In this document: in pieces, positions 9,735-18,800 of the stretch | Numbering within the stretch: position 1 is the first letter of the stretch | Layout: each line of letters begins with the position of its first letter | Assembly (NCBI RefSeq): GCF_900115905.1 | Contig: NZ_FOYD01000016.1 | Coordinates: 1-55,974 of the forward strand | Direction of reading: 5' to 3' | Origin: Halopseudomonas formosensis | Lineage (GTDB): Bacteria; Pseudomonadota; Gammaproteobacteria; Pseudomonadales; Pseudomonadaceae | Length of the DNA stretch: 55,974 bases | Notes under the pieces: generated by a model | Database searches by the model: none | What the model was told of the DNA's origin: nothing | Seen by the model: only the letters and a program-made list of their open reading frames with translations | Made by a program: the position numbers and the translations under genes

Positions 9735-11009
9735 ATGGAAGCCCAATACCACCAAGCCATCGACTGGCTGGAACAGTACCCCCAGCTCTACACCCTGATC
9801 AGTCTGACCCTTCTGATTCTGGCCGCCTGGCTGGCCAACTGGGTCGTTAAACGCATCCTGGTACGCGGCCTGGTACGCCTGCTCAAGGCCAGCCCGATAG
9901 GTCACGAACAGTCACTGGAAAACGCCAGATTCATCTCCCGGCTGGCCAACATAGTGCCCGCCATAGTGCTGTCGGCCGGTATCGTGCTGATTCCCGGCCT
10001 GCCCGAGGCGCTGATCACCGTGGTGCGCAATGTCTGCGGAGCCTTCATCATCCTGACCATCGCCCTGGCCATCACCAACGTGATGACAGTGGTCAACGGC
10101 ATCTATGAACGCCGTCCACAGGCACGCAGCAAGCCGATCAAGGGCTACATCCAGCTGATCAATATCGTCATCTACTCGATCGCCACCATCCTGATCATTG
10201 CCACCCTGATCGATCGCTCGCCGCTGATCCTGTTGTCCGGCCTGGGTGCCATGGCGGCGGTATTGATGTTGATCTTCCAGGACACCCTGCTGTCGCTGGT
10301 GGCCAGCGTGCAGATCAATTCCAATGACATAGTGCGTGTGGGCGACTGGATCGAGATGCCTGCCCTGAACGCCGACGGTGACGTGATCGACATCTCCCTG
10401 CACACGGTCAAGGTGCAGAACTGGGACAAGACCATCACCACCATTCCTACCAAGCGCCTGATCAGTGATCCCTTCAAGAACTGGCGTGGCATGCAGGAGT
10501 CCGGCGGGCGCCGTATCAAGCGCGCCCTCATGCTGGATCAGCAGAGCGTGCATTTCCTGGATGACCGCGAGCGTGCCCACCTGCACCGCTTCCGCCTGCT
10601 GGATGAATATCTGAACGCCAAGGAAGCGGAAATCGCGGAGTGGAACCGTCAACTGAAGGAGAGCGGACAAGAGCCGGTCAACACCCGACGCATCACCAAC
10701 ATCGGCACCTTCCGCGCCTACGTGGAGCGCTACCTGCGCAGCCACCCGGGCATCCATCAGAACATGACGCTGATCGTCCGCCAGCTGAGCCCCACGGCCG
10801 AAGGCCTGCCCATCGAACTCTACTGTTTCACCAATACCGTGGCCTGGGTCGAGTACGAAGGTATCCAGTCGGACATCTTCGACCATCTGCTGGCCATACT
10901 GCCGGAGTTCGGGCTGCGGGTGTATCAGGCTCCCAGCGGCCAGGACATGCGGGAAATGGGTACTGCCGGACGCACCAATCCGGACGCCGGGGTTTCCTCC
11001 CTCGGCTGA
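9735..11009 (+). CDS. ybdG: Mechanosensitive channel, YbdG/MscM type
   Basis: This 424-aa inner-membrane protein belongs to the MscS superfamily and resembles E. coli YbdG closely across its length. It should open under membrane tension to release solutes in mild osmotic downshock. Membrane helices occupy about residues 18-36, 65-120 and 140-190. The pore-lining segment includes ILLSGLGAMAAVLML followed by DTLLSLVASVQI. The cytosolic MscS beta domain follows with DIVRVGDWIEMP, HTVKVQNWDKTITTIPT and FKNWRGMQESGGRRIKR. The C-terminal region TNIGTFRAYVERYL is characteristic of YbdG. GGAAAG precedes the ATG. It stands alone, ending in a hairpin at 11016-11039. Confidence 0.93.
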   Translation: MEAQYHQAIDWLEQYPQLYTLISLTLLILAAWLANWVVKRILVRGLVRLLKASPIGHEQSLENARFISRLANIVPAIVLSAGIVLIPGLPEALITVVRNVCGAFIILTIALAITNVMTVVNGIYERRPQARSKPIKGYIQLINIVIYSIATILIIATLIDRSPLILLSGLGAMAAVLMLIFQDTLLSLVASVQINSNDIVRVGDWIEMPALNADGDVIDISLHTVKVQNWDKTITTIPTKRLISDPFKNWRGMQESGGRRIKRALMLDQQSVHFLDDRERAHLHRFRLLDEYLNAKEAEIAEWNRQLKESGQEPVNTRRITNIGTFRAYVERYLRSHPGIHQNMTLIVRQLSPTAEGLPIELYCFTNTVAWVEYEGIQSDIFDHLLAILPEFGLRVYQAPSGQDMREMGTAGRTNPDAGVSSLG

Positions 11010-11015
11010 GTATCG

Positions 11016-11039
11016 TCGGCGCACCTGCGGGTGCGCCGA
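11016..11039 (+). terminator. Hairpin after ybdG
   Basis: TCGGCGCACC and GGTGCGCCGA pair perfectly over 10 bp around a TGCG loop, seven bases after the ybdG stop. There is no clean U-run, so it is a terminator-like or mRNA-protecting hairpin. Confidence 0.6.
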
Positions 11040-11135
11040 ATTATGGCGGCAGCGGGGGAAAATCCGCCATCCAGCGCAACGCAACCTCGCCATAGCGATA
11101 AAAACAAGCAGTTTATTGCTATTTCCCTCATTCGA

Positions 11136-11164
11136 TTGCCACAAAAACCATCCCGCCCTAGAAT
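11136..11164 (+). promoter_or_regulatory. Promoter of the leuA leader
   Basis: TTGCCA (11136-11141), a spacer of exactly 17 bases, and TAGAAT (11159-11164) form a good sigma-70 promoter. The expected start point is 11171-11172, which is the A of the leader peptide ATG, so the transcript would have almost no 5' leader. The bases between the ybdG hairpin and this promoter (11040-11135) show nothing else. Confidence 0.65.
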
Positions 11165-11171
11165 TTACGGC

Positions 11172-11249
11172 ATGAAAACGCCAAGCACCCTCATTCTTCT
11201 CCGGCAGCATGCCTGCCTCTGTCTGGTCAGCCGCCGACTGCGGGGCTGA
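11172..11249 (+). CDS. leuL: Leu-rich leader peptide upstream of leuA
   Basis: A 25-codon frame begins [12 protein letters not shown] and carries six Leu codons plus Ile and Val. Four of the six Leu codons are CTC or CTT, which are rarer than CTG in the genes here. It ends 71 bases before leuA. A hairpin (11224-11254) overlaps its stop: TGGTC pairs with GACCA and AGCC with GGCT. This is the layout of amino-acid attenuators, where ribosome stalling at Leu codons under leucine shortage changes the downstream RNA fold. No Shine-Dalgarno precedes the ATG and the predicted start of transcription is at the ATG, so translation may be leaderless. I see no U-run terminator after it, so the mechanism is open. 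Confidence 0.6.
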   Translation: MKTPSTLILLRQHACLCLVSRRLRG

Positions 11250-11320
11250 GACCATCGACTCGCCCATTCGACCGTCGGCCCTCCGGCCATAGAACACAGT
11301 TACCGAACAGGATTTTCGCC

Positions 11321-12991
11321 ATGAGCATGCTCCCTGACCCGTCCAGCAAATACCGCGCCTTCGCGCCCATCAGCCTGCCCGACCGCACCTGGCCGAACAA
11401 GGTGCTGGACAAGGCCCCGATCTGGCTGTCCACCGACCTGCGCGACGGCAACCAGTCGCTGATCGAGCCCATGGACGCCGAGAAGAAGATGCGCTTCTTC
11501 AAGTGCCTGGTCGCCATCGGCCTGAAGGAGATCGAGGTGGGTTTCCCCTCGGCGTCCCAGACCGATTTCGATTTCGTGCGCGAACTGATCGAGGGCGGGC
11601 ATATTCCCGATGACGTCACCATCCAGGTGCTGACCCAGGCCCGGGATGACCTGATCGAACGCACCTTCGAATCGCTCAAGGGCGCCAAGCGGGCCATAGT
11701 GCATTACTACAATGCCTGCGCGCCGAGCTTCCGCCGCATTGTCTTCAATCAGGACCAGGCCGGGGTGAAAGCCATCGCTGTGGCGGCGGGCAAGACCATC
11801 CGCCGTCTGGCCGAGGCGGCGCCGGAAACCCAGTGGAGCTTCGAGTACTCCCCCGAGGTGTTCAGCTCCACCGAAACCGACTTTGCGGTGGAGGTCTGCA
11901 ACGCGGTCATCGAGGTATTCGATCCGACTCCGCAGAACCCGCTGATTCTCAACCTGCCGGCCACCATCGAATGCTGCATGCCGAACCAGTATGCGGACCA
12001 GATAGAGTGGTTCGGTCGCCACATCCAGCGCCGCGACAGCGTGCTGATCAGTGTGCACACCCACAACGACCGAGGCACCGGCGTGGCCGCCTCGGAGATG
12101 GCCGTGCTGGCCGGGGCCGACCGGGTCGAGGGTTGTCTGTTCGGCAATGGTGAACGTACCGGCAACGTCTGTCTGGTGACCCTGGCGCTGAACCTCTATA
12201 CCCAGGGCGTGCATCCGGGTCTGGATTTCTCCGATATCGACGGCGTACGCAAGGTTGTGGAGGAGTGCAACCAGCTGCCGGTGCATCCGCGCCACCCCTA
12301 CGTCGGAGATCTGGTACATACCGCCTTCTCCGGCTCGCACCAGGATGCGATCCGCAAGGGCTTCGCCCAGCAGGATCCGAACGGTATCTGGGAGGTCCCC
12401 TACCTGCCGATCGACCCAGCGGATATCGGTCGCAGCTACGAGGCGGTCATCCGCGTCAACAGCCAGTCCGGCAAGGGCGGCATCACCTACCTGCTGGAGC
12501 AGGAGTACGGCATCAGCCTGCCGCGGCGCATGCAGATCGAGTTCAGCCAGGTGGTTCAGGGCGAAACCGACCGGCTGGGTCTGGAGATGACCGCCCAGCA
12601 GATCCATGACCTGCTCGAGCGCGAATACCTGCAGGCCAGCGAGCCCTACAGCCTGATCCGCCACCGTCTGCAGGAGGAGAACGGCACCAGTGCAGTGGAT
12701 GTCGAGGTCCAGGAACAGGGCCGGAATCACCACTGGCGCGGCACCGGCAAGGGCCCGCTGGAGGCGCTGGTCAATGCGCTGCCGGTGAAGGTCGAGATCA
12801 TGGATTACAACGAGCACGCCATCGGCTCGGGGACCAACGCCAGAGCCGCGGCCTATATCGAGATCCGCATGGATAATGGCCGCTCGCTGCACGGCATCGG
12901 TATTGACGAGAATCTGACCACGGCCAGCTTCCGGGCCCTGTTCAGCGCAGTGAACCGCGCCCAGCGCCAGAGCCGCGCCAAGGCCGCCTGA
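11321..12991 (+). CDS. leuA: 2-isopropylmalate synthase
   Basis: This 556-aa enzyme condenses acetyl-CoA with 2-oxoisovalerate, the first committed step of leucine synthesis, and is normally inhibited by leucine. The catalytic TIM-barrel shows [11 protein letters not shown], the Mg2+/substrate loop [14 protein letters not shown], the metal-binding HTHNDRGTG and GNGERTGN. The C-terminal regulatory domain (about 430-550) ends with [19 protein letters not shown]. It is the long form typical of Pseudomonas and related to actinobacterial LeuA, rather than the ~520-aa E. coli form. AGGA lies before the ATG. The Leu-rich leader upstream suggests control by leucine supply. Confidence 0.97.
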   Translation: MSMLPDPSSKYRAFAPISLPDRTWPNKVLDKAPIWLSTDLRDGNQSLIEPMDAEKKMRFFKCLVAIGLKEIEVGFPSASQTDFDFVRELIEGGHIPDDVTIQVLTQARDDLIERTFESLKGAKRAIVHYYNACAPSFRRIVFNQDQAGVKAIAVAAGKTIRRLAEAAPETQWSFEYSPEVFSSTETDFAVEVCNAVIEVFDPTPQNPLILNLPATIECCMPNQYADQIEWFGRHIQRRDSVLISVHTHNDRGTGVAASEMAVLAGADRVEGCLFGNGERTGNVCLVTLALNLYTQGVHPGLDFSDIDGVRKVVEECNQLPVHPRHPYVGDLVHTAFSGSHQDAIRKGFAQQDPNGIWEVPYLPIDPADIGRSYEAVIRVNSQSGKGGITYLLEQEYGISLPRRMQIEFSQVVQGETDRLGLEMTAQQIHDLLEREYLQASEPYSLIRHRLQEENGTSAVDVEVQEQGRNHHWRGTGKGPLEALVNALPVKVEIMDYNEHAIGSGTNARAAAYIEIRMDNGRSLHGIGIDENLTTASFRALFSAVNRAQRQSRAKAA

Positions 12992-12998
12992 GCCGCTG

Positions 12999-13030
12999 CC
13001 TGCCCATGTGCCCCAGGGGCCATGGGCAGG
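12999..13030. terminator. Hairpin between convergent leuA and ctaG
   Basis: CCTGCCCATG and CATGGGCAGG form a perfect 10-bp stem around a 12-base loop in the 40 bases between the two stop codons. It has no U-run, but its position suits a bidirectional transcript end. Confidence 0.55.
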
Positions 13031-13031
13031 C

Positions 13032-13676
13032 TCATTCGGTGGGCTCTGCTGCGCGGCCCGGCGAGATCAGCCGCCATCCCAGCGCCAGCCCGCCCAGAAG
13101 ATAGGCCGCTCCTCCCCAGGCCGCCATCAGCCCCCCACCCAGCCGCTGATCGTCCAGCTCGGTGAAACCGAACAACCCCATGCACAGCTCCGCCGGATAA
13201 AGCAGCCGCGGCGCCAGCAGCAACAGCACCCCAAGCATGGTCATGTGCATCAGGGTCAGGGCAAAGCCGAGCAGGGTCACCACCAGCTCGCTGCGCCGCC
13301 GGACCGATAATGCCAGCCACCAGACCGCCGCCCCGACCACCACGAAGCTCAACTGCTGCAGCACGAAGATGCCCACCTGCCGCGCCGCGGCCTCGTGCAA
13401 TGCGGGCAGATGCCAGCCCCAGACCACCAGCATCTCGAGGGAGAAGATCAGCACCGCTGCGGTGGCGAAGCGCTCTCCGGTGCGCAGACGACGCCCGCTA
13501 CGCACCAGCCCCAGCGCCAACACCGGAGCAGCCAGTGCCACCACCCCCAGGTGCAGCAACATGTGCGCGGAGAAGGCGGTGCGGCTCAGCGCCGGCAATG
13601 GGCCGAGCCAGAGCAATGCCAGTATCAGGATACCGGCCCATACCCAGCGATTGACCCTGTCCGCAGCCACTGTCAC
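13032..13676 (-). CDS. CtaG-type cytochrome c oxidase assembly membrane protein
   Basis: The 214-aa protein is almost entirely hydrophobic, with about six membrane segments and conserved His and Trp residues (SAHMLLHL, WGWHLP, LMHMTMLG). This matches the caa3_CtaG (CtaG_Cox) family, whose members help insert copper into haem-copper oxidases. It overlaps the SCO gene upstream by 4 bases (ATGA), so the two are translated together; SCO proteins are also copper chaperones for the CuA site. No oxidase subunit gene is in the window. The exact target oxidase cannot be stated. Confidence 0.8.
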   Translation of the reverse strand: MTVAADRVNRWVWAGILILALLWLGPLPALSRTAFSAHMLLHLGVVALAAPVLALGLVRSGRRLRTGERFATAAVLIFSLEMLVVWGWHLPALHEAAARQVGIFVLQQLSFVVVGAAVWWLALSVRRRSELVVTLLGFALTLMHMTMLGVLLLLAPRLLYPAELCMGLFGFTELDDQRLGGGLMAAWGGAAYLLGGLALGWRLISPGRAAEPTE

Positions 13677-14272
13677 CCCCCGTCCATCAGCAGCCGGATC
13701 CGACGGGCCAGCTCGGCTGCCTCCAGTTGACCGGACAGTACCCCGAGCAACTCGCCCCGGTTATCCAGCAGAAACAGCGCCGTGGTGTGATCGAGCAGGT
13801 ATGTGTTATCGAAGTCGACCCTGTGTGCATACAGACCCCAGGTTTCCACAACCTGGCCAACCTGCTGCGAGGTGCCGGTCAGCCCCCGGATACGGGGATC
13901 GAAGAATCCCAGATAGGCCTCGAGCCGATCCATGGTATCGCGTTCCGGGTCCAGGGTGATGAAGGTCGGCGTCGGTTGCCTGCCACTGTCCTCCAGCTGG
14001 TTCAGGGCATCACGCACCCGGATCAGCGTCGTGGGACAGATGTCGGCGCAGTGGGTGAAACCGAAGAACACCAGAGCCCCATTCTCGGTTGGCCAATTCT
14101 CGGCCACCGGGGCGCCCTGGTGATCCCGCAGGACACGGACACTCTCGATCGCCGTGGCCGAGAGGCTCGCAGGCGGGGGCGTTGGTGCCGGCCAGGCCAG
14201 GTAGGCGACTGGCAGCCCCACCACCAGCAGCAGGACCGCCGCGATGAATACCGGCGGCAGGGGAAGTTTCAT
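13673..14272 (-). CDS. SCO1/SenC family copper chaperone
   Basis: The 199-aa protein has one N-terminal membrane anchor (residues 8-26) and a periplasmic thioredoxin fold. The copper-binding ligands are visible as Cys75 and Cys79 in CADIC and His162 in YLLDHT. FFGFTHCADICPTT and FITLDPERDT are family hallmarks. I moved the start to MKLPLPPVFI because the longer upstream frame runs through the promoter region and would bury the anchor. SCO proteins deliver copper to, or reduce, the CuA centre of cytochrome c oxidase. It is translationally coupled to the CtaG-like gene. Confidence 0.92.
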   Translation of the reverse strand: MKLPLPPVFIAAVLLLVVGLPVAYLAWPAPTPPPASLSATAIESVRVLRDHQGAPVAENWPTENGALVFFGFTHCADICPTTLIRVRDALNQLEDSGRQPTPTFITLDPERDTMDRLEAYLGFFDPRIRGLTGTSQQVGQVVETWGLYAHRVDFDNTYLLDHTTALFLLDNRGELLGVLSGQLEAAELARRIRLLMDGG

Positions 14273-14409
14273 GGCTTGCCCGTGATCAGTTACCTTCCAG
14301 TTATGGCAAGGCGAAAAGCCCAACGGTTCCCCGGTCGGGTCATTTTGTCTTTGCAACGGGTTTGATAAGGTCGGGGGCAGACACTGCAACCGGCGCACCA
14401 CAGAGAACC

Positions 14410-14946
14410 ATGTCCATTCAACACGCCCTGCTTACCTCCCTGCTGGAAAGACCCTCCTCCGGCTACGGGCTGGCCAACCGCTTCGATCATTCCATGGGGT
14501 ACTTCTGGCACGCGAGTCATCAGCAGATCTACCGTGAACTCGGACGCATGGCGCAGCATGGCTGGCTGGCTGTGGAGGAGCAGGAAAGCGGCGGGGGGAG
14601 GCGCAGGAAGATCTACCGGGTACTGGAGGCCGGAAGACAGGAACTGTTGCGCTGGGTGGCCGAACCCGGTGGCAGCGGCAATGCCGACCAGGCGCTGCTG
14701 ATCCGCCTGCGTGCCGAAGCCGTGCTGGGCACCCGGGTCGCCGGCCGGGAGTTGCAACGCCTGATCGACCAGCATCGGACGCGGCTGGAACTCTACAGGG
14801 AAATAGAACAGCGGGACTTTTCAGCCGCCGATCTGACCCACGCCCAGCGCCTGCAGCATGCGGTGCTGCGGCGCGGGATTCTGGCCGAGGAGAGCTGGCT
14901 GCGGTGGGCCAGGGAAACCCAGCTGCTGCTGGTTGAGCAGGGCTGA
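14410..14946 (+). CDS. PadR-family transcriptional regulator
   Basis: The 178-aa protein starts MSIQHALLTSLLERPSSGYGLANRF, the winged-helix beginning of PadR regulators, followed by HQQIYRELGRMAQHGWL (recognition helix region) and the wing with GGGRRRKIYRV. The C-terminal half is a helical dimerisation domain. An upstream in-frame ATG adds 16 residues unlike the family and was not used. It is divergent from the SCO gene by 137 bases and convergent with the nitronate monooxygenase gene. Its target and ligand are not shown by the sequence; the divergent copper genes are one possibility. Confidence 0.88.
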   Translation: MSIQHALLTSLLERPSSGYGLANRFDHSMGYFWHASHQQIYRELGRMAQHGWLAVEEQESGGGRRRKIYRVLEAGRQELLRWVAEPGGSGNADQALLIRLRAEAVLGTRVAGRELQRLIDQHRTRLELYREIEQRDFSAADLTHAQRLQHAVLRRGILAEESWLRWARETQLLLVEQG

Positions 14947-14979
14947 GCGCATCGCTCAACCCCTCCCACCGGCCGCCGT

Positions 14980-15945
14980 CTAGAGCGCGGCCACCCGCGC
15001 CCGGGCCGCTTCGTACTCGGCCTTCAGACGTTCGATCAGCGCCGCCGCAGGCACCACCTGCTTGACTGCGCCGACGCCCTGCCCGGCACCCCAGATGTCC
15101 CGCCAGGCCTTGGCCTTGCTGCTGCCACCGGAGCCGAAGTTCATCTTTGACGGGTCGGATTCGGGCAGCGCCTCCGGGTCCAGACCGCTGTTGACGATGC
15201 TCTGGCGCAGATAGTTGCCGTGCACGCCGGTGAACAGGTTCGAATAGACGATATCCGAGGCAGTACTTTCGACGATCATGTCCTTGTAGGCCTGCGCGGC
15301 GTTGGCTTCCTCGGTGGCAATGAAGGCCGAGCCGATATAGGCCAGATCGGCGCCGGCAGCCTGGGCGGCCAGAATCGCGTTGCCATTGGAGATGGCGCCG
15401 GACAGCAGCAGTGGGCCATCGAACCACTCACGGATCTCATGGATCAGGGCAAAGGGCGACAGCGTCCCGGCATGACCACCGGCACCGGCCGCCACGGCGA
15501 TGAGGCCATCCGCGCCCTTCTCGATCGCCTTTCTGGCGTAGAAATTGTTGATCACATCATGCAGCACTATGCCGCCATAGGAATGCACCGCCTCGTTGAC
15601 ATCCTCCCGGGCGCCCAGGGAGGTAATGACGATGGGCACCTTGTATTTGACGCACAACTCCAGGTCCTGCTGCAGCCGGTCGTTGGACTTGTGCACGATC
15701 TGGTTGACCGCAAACGGCGCTGCCGGCTTGTCCGGATTGGCCTGATTGTATTCATCCAGCTCGCGGGTAATGCGCTGCAGCCACTGCTCGAACACTTCCA
15801 CCGGACGGGCGTTGAGCGAGGGGAAGGAGCCGACCACACCGGCCTTGCACTGTGCCAGCACCAGATCGGGATTGGAAATGATGAACAGCGGCGAGCCGAC
15901 CACGGGAATGGACAGGCGTCCCTTGAGCAGATCAGGCAGAGACAT
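14980..15945 (-). CDS. Nitronate monooxygenase family flavoprotein
   Basis: The 321-aa protein has the FMN-binding TIM-barrel of the 2-nitropropane dioxygenase/nitronate monooxygenase family. PVVGSPLFIISNP is near the N-terminus, with AVNQIVH, the central AGAGGHAGTLSPFALI (catalytic His and phosphate loop), LSGAISNG and GADLAYIGSAFIATEEA. Members oxidise alkyl nitronates with oxygen or act as quinone reductases; the true substrate here is unknown. The start MSLPDLLKG was preferred to an upstream ATG that would place coding sequence over a palindrome. It lies downstream of the P-type ATPase gene on the same strand with 78 bases between, but has its own likely promoter. Confidence 0.88.
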   Translation of the reverse strand: MSLPDLLKGRLSIPVVGSPLFIISNPDLVLAQCKAGVVGSFPSLNARPVEVFEQWLQRITRELDEYNQANPDKPAAPFAVNQIVHKSNDRLQQDLELCVKYKVPIVITSLGAREDVNEAVHSYGGIVLHDVINNFYARKAIEKGADGLIAVAAGAGGHAGTLSPFALIHEIREWFDGPLLLSGAISNGNAILAAQAAGADLAYIGSAFIATEEANAAQAYKDMIVESTASDIVYSNLFTGVHGNYLRQSIVNSGLDPEALPESDPSKMNFGSGGSSKAKAWRDIWGAGQGVGAVKQVVPAAALIERLKAEYEAARARVAAL

Positions 15946-15976
15946 GCGTACTCCAGAATCAGAAGGGGGAACAGGA

Positions 15977-16026
15977 TATGCAATCAGTTGCATAAACTAG
16001 CAAACACGGCGGTTTGATTGCAATCA
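15977..16026 (-). promoter_or_regulatory. Two palindromes before the nitronate monooxygenase gene
   Basis: TATGCAA TCAG TTGCATA (15977-15994) is a perfect 7-bp inverted repeat, and TGATTGCAATCA (16015-16026) is a perfect 12-base palindrome; both contain GCAATCA. They sit 32 and 70 bases upstream of the start. On the minus strand TTGCTA and GCATAT, 16 bases apart, could be the promoter, with the first palindrome over the -10 region. The arrangement looks like a pair of repressor sites; the protein is unknown. Confidence 0.4.
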
Positions 16027-18744
16027 GGCGCCCTGCCCTGCACGGCACCCCGATCGACGAAGCCCGCGCATGACCGCCTTCTCCAGTTCCGCAGCGACGA
16101 ATATCAGTAATCCGGCCCCCAGTATCCGCAGCCATTGGGCCCCGGTCAGTGCCGCCGAACCGAACAGGGTCTGCAATGCGGGCAGGTAGGTGTAGAGCAG
16201 TTGCAGCAGGACACAAGCCGTCACCGCCAGCAGCACATGGGGATTGCCCAGCAGGCCTTCGCGGCCGAGCACCGGGCCGAGGACATGCCGGCTGTTGAAC
16301 AGGTAGAACATCTCCGCCACCACCACCATGTTGACCGCCACCGTACGGGCCGTGGCGACATCCACCCCCTGCTCCAGCTCCCAGAGAAACAGCCCCAGGG
16401 CGCCCGCCATCATCAGCACCGAGATGAACAATACCCGCCAGATGAAGAAGGGGCTGAGCAGCGCCTGACCCGGTGGTCGCGGCAGCCGTCGCATGATGCC
16501 CGGCTCCGCCGGCTCGAAGGCCAGTGCCAGCCCCAGAGCACCGGCGGTGACCATGTTGATCCACAGCACCTGCGCCGGCGTCATCGGCAGGGTCAGGCCA
16601 AAGAGGATGGCCGCCAGCACCACCAGGGACTCGCCGCCGTTGGTCGGCAGCATGAACAGGATGAATTTCCTCAGGTTGTCGTAAACCCCACGCCCCTCGC
16701 GCACGGCCCGGGCTATGGTCGAGAAGTTGTCATCGGTGAGCACCATGTCCGCCGCCTCACGGGCAACCTCCGTGCCCTTGCGACCCATGGCGATGCCGAC
16801 ATCGGCTCGTTTGAGCGCCGGGGCGTCGTTGACGCCGTCCCCGGTCATCGCCACTACCTCGCCCAGTTCCTGCAGGGCCTGGACCAGACGCAGTTTCTGT
16901 TCCGGGCTGGCCCGGGCGAAGACGTCCACTTCCCGCACCACCCGGCGCAGCTCGGTCTCGTCCATCAGCGCCAGTTCGGCGCCGGTCACGGCCGGCTTGC
17001 CGACCCCGATATTCAGCAACGCCCCCACTGCCCGCGCCGTCTCGGCATGGTCGCCGGTGATCATCTTCACGTGGATGCCGGCGCCCTGACAGTCGGCCAC
17101 GGCCTGGATCGCCTCCTCCCGGGGCGGATCCATGATGCCGACCAAGGCCAGCATGGCGAAGCCGCCCTGCACATCAGCCAAACCCAGTTGCCCACCCGCG
17201 GGTTCGCCCTGCCTGCCGGCCATCGCCAGCAGGCGCAGGCCACGGGCAGCCAGATCGTTGGACATGCGCCGCCAGTAATCCGGATCCAGCGGTTGCCTGC
17301 CGTCGGCCGCCAGCTGCGCGTCACACATCTCCAGAATGCGCTCGGGTGCGCCCTTGACGAAGATCCAGGGCGAACCGTCGGGATCGCGATGCCAGGTTGC
17401 CATGAACCTGTGCTGCGACTCGAACGGAATGCAGCCCAGCCGCGGCCATTGCTGCTGCAGCTGCTGATGCTCGTACCCGGCCTTGGCGCCCAGCGCCAGC
17501 AGGGCTCCCTCGGTGGGGTCACCCTCGATCTGCCAGCTGTCCTGCTGCTGAAACAGACGGGCATCATTGCACAGCACCGCCGCCCGCAGCGCCATCACCA
17601 GCTCCGGGCGCGCGGCGGGCTCCAGTGTCTGTCCATCCATCCTGAACCCACCATGGGGTTGGTAGCCCGAGCCATCGACCTCGATCACCTGATCACTGCA
17701 TATCACCCGCTGGACCGTCATCTCGTTGCGGGTCAGGGTACCGGTCTTGTCGGAGCAGATCACGGTCACCGAGCCCAGGGTCTCGACCGCAGGCAGATGT
17801 CGCACTATGGCATGGCGCCGGGCCATGCGCTGCACGCCCAGCGCCAGGGTTACTGTGAGAATCGCCGGGAGTCCCTCGGGGATGGCGGAGGCGGCCAGGG
17901 CGACCACCATCATGAACATGTCGGCGGCGGCATAACCACGCATCAGGGTGCCGAACAGGAAGGTCACCAGGCAGAAACCGAGAATCGCCAGTGCCAGCAT
18001 ACGGGCGAAATGATCGACCTGGCGCATCAGCGGGGTACGCAGCTGGTCGATACCGGACAGCATGCGATTGATTCGGCCCAGTTCAGTGGTCGCCCCTGTG
18101 GCCACCACCCAGCCCCGGGCCTGCCCATACACCACCAGGGTGCCGGAATAGGCCATACCGAATCGGTCGCCCAATGGCGCATCCCGGCCTACCGTCTCAG
18201 CGGACTTGTCCACCGGCACCGACTCCCCGGTCAACGCCGCTTCATCCACCCTGAGGTCGTTGACCTGGAACAACCGCAGATCCGCCGGCACCCGGTCTCC
18301 GGAGGTCAGCAGTACCACATCCCCGGGCACCAGTTCGGCGGCATCCAGCTCCTGCCGCCGACCATCGCGCAGTACCGTGGCCCGGCTGGACAGCAGGGAG
18401 CGGATGGAATCCAGCGCCGATTCGGCACGACCTTCCTGAATGAAGCCGATGATCCCGTTGATCAGTACGGCGGCCAGCAGAACCGCCGTGTCCAGCCAGT
18501 GCCCGAGCACCGCGGTGATGAGTGCAGCGGCCAGCATCACGTAGATCAGCAGATTATGGAACTGCAGGGCGAACCGCAGCAGCGGGCCGCGGCGCCGCGG
18601 CGGGGCCAGACGGTTCGGCCCGTACCTTTCCAGGCGCCGGGCGGCCTCTTCACTGCTCAGTCCGCTGCTGTCGGAGGCCAGCTGCTGCCCGACCACCTCC
18701 GGGGTGGAGGCATGCCATGAAGCCTGTTGCTTGGTATCGGACAT
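16024..18744 (-). CDS. P2-type cation-transporting ATPase
   Basis: The 906-aa inner-membrane pump starts at [13 protein letters not shown]; an upstream in-frame ATG adds 21 residues unlike the family. In order it shows the N-terminal cation ATPase domain, the actuator domain with [14 protein letters not shown]4 with AIPEGLPA, the phosphorylation site CSDKTGTLT, the nucleotide-binding domain with [11 protein letters not shown], the hinge [21 protein letters not shown], and about ten membrane helices. It resembles SERCA-like Ca2+ pumps. The Glu of M4, the Asn and Glu of M5 (LPTNGGES) and the Asn and Thr of M6 are kept, but the M6 Asp equivalent to SERCA Asp800 is Ala ([10 protein letters not shown]). 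The ion is therefore uncertain: Ca2+, Mn2+ or a monovalent cation. Confidence 0.9.
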   Translation of the reverse strand: MSDTKQQASWHASTPEVVGQQLASDSSGLSSEEAARRLERYGPNRLAPPRRRGPLLRFALQFHNLLIYVMLAAALITAVLGHWLDTAVLLAAVLINGIIGFIQEGRAESALDSIRSLLSSRATVLRDGRRQELDAAELVPGDVVLLTSGDRVPADLRLFQVNDLRVDEAALTGESVPVDKSAETVGRDAPLGDRFGMAYSGTLVVYGQARGWVVATGATTELGRINRMLSGIDQLRTPLMRQVDHFARMLALAILGFCLVTFLFGTLMRGYAAADMFMMVVALAASAIPEGLPAILTVTLALGVQRMARRHAIVRHLPAVETLGSVTVICSDKTGTLTRNEMTVQRVICSDQVIEVDGSGYQPHGGFRMDGQTLEPAARPELVMALRAAVLCNDARLFQQQDSWQIEGDPTEGALLALGAKAGYEHQQLQQQWPRLGCIPFESQHRFMATWHRDPDGSPWIFVKGAPERILEMCDAQLAADGRQPLDPDYWRRMSNDLAARGLRLLAMAGRQGEPAGGQLGLADVQGGFAMLALVGIMDPPREEAIQAVADCQGAGIHVKMITGDHAETARAVGALLNIGVGKPAVTGAELALMDETELRRVVREVDVFARASPEQKLRLVQALQELGEVVAMTGDGVNDAPALKRADVGIAMGRKGTEVAREAADMVLTDDNFSTIARAVREGRGVYDNLRKFILFMLPTNGGESLVVLAAILFGLTLPMTPAQVLWINMVTAGALGLALAFEPAEPGIMRRLPRPPGQALLSPFFIWRVLFISVLMMAGALGLFLWELEQGVDVATARTVAVNMVVVAEMFYLFNSRHVLGPVLGREGLLGNPHVLLAVTACVLLQLLYTYLPALQTLFGSAALTGAQWLRILGAGLLIFVAAELEKAVMRGLRRSGCRAGQGA

Positions 18745-18800
18745 ATCTGCGTCCCTGGCTGGTGGAGTACAAGTAGAGGATATCCCATCGCTCGGAACAA

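Noticed and set aside
11250..11320. Rho-independent attenuator terminator before leuA
   Set aside because: Only a 4-bp GGCC-CTCC-GGCC hairpin is present and no U-run follows, so I do not list a terminator.
16135..18720. An 861-codon open frame opposite the P-type ATPase gene
   Set aside because: The ATPase motifs on the other strand are unambiguous and this frame has Gln/His-rich composition without domains.
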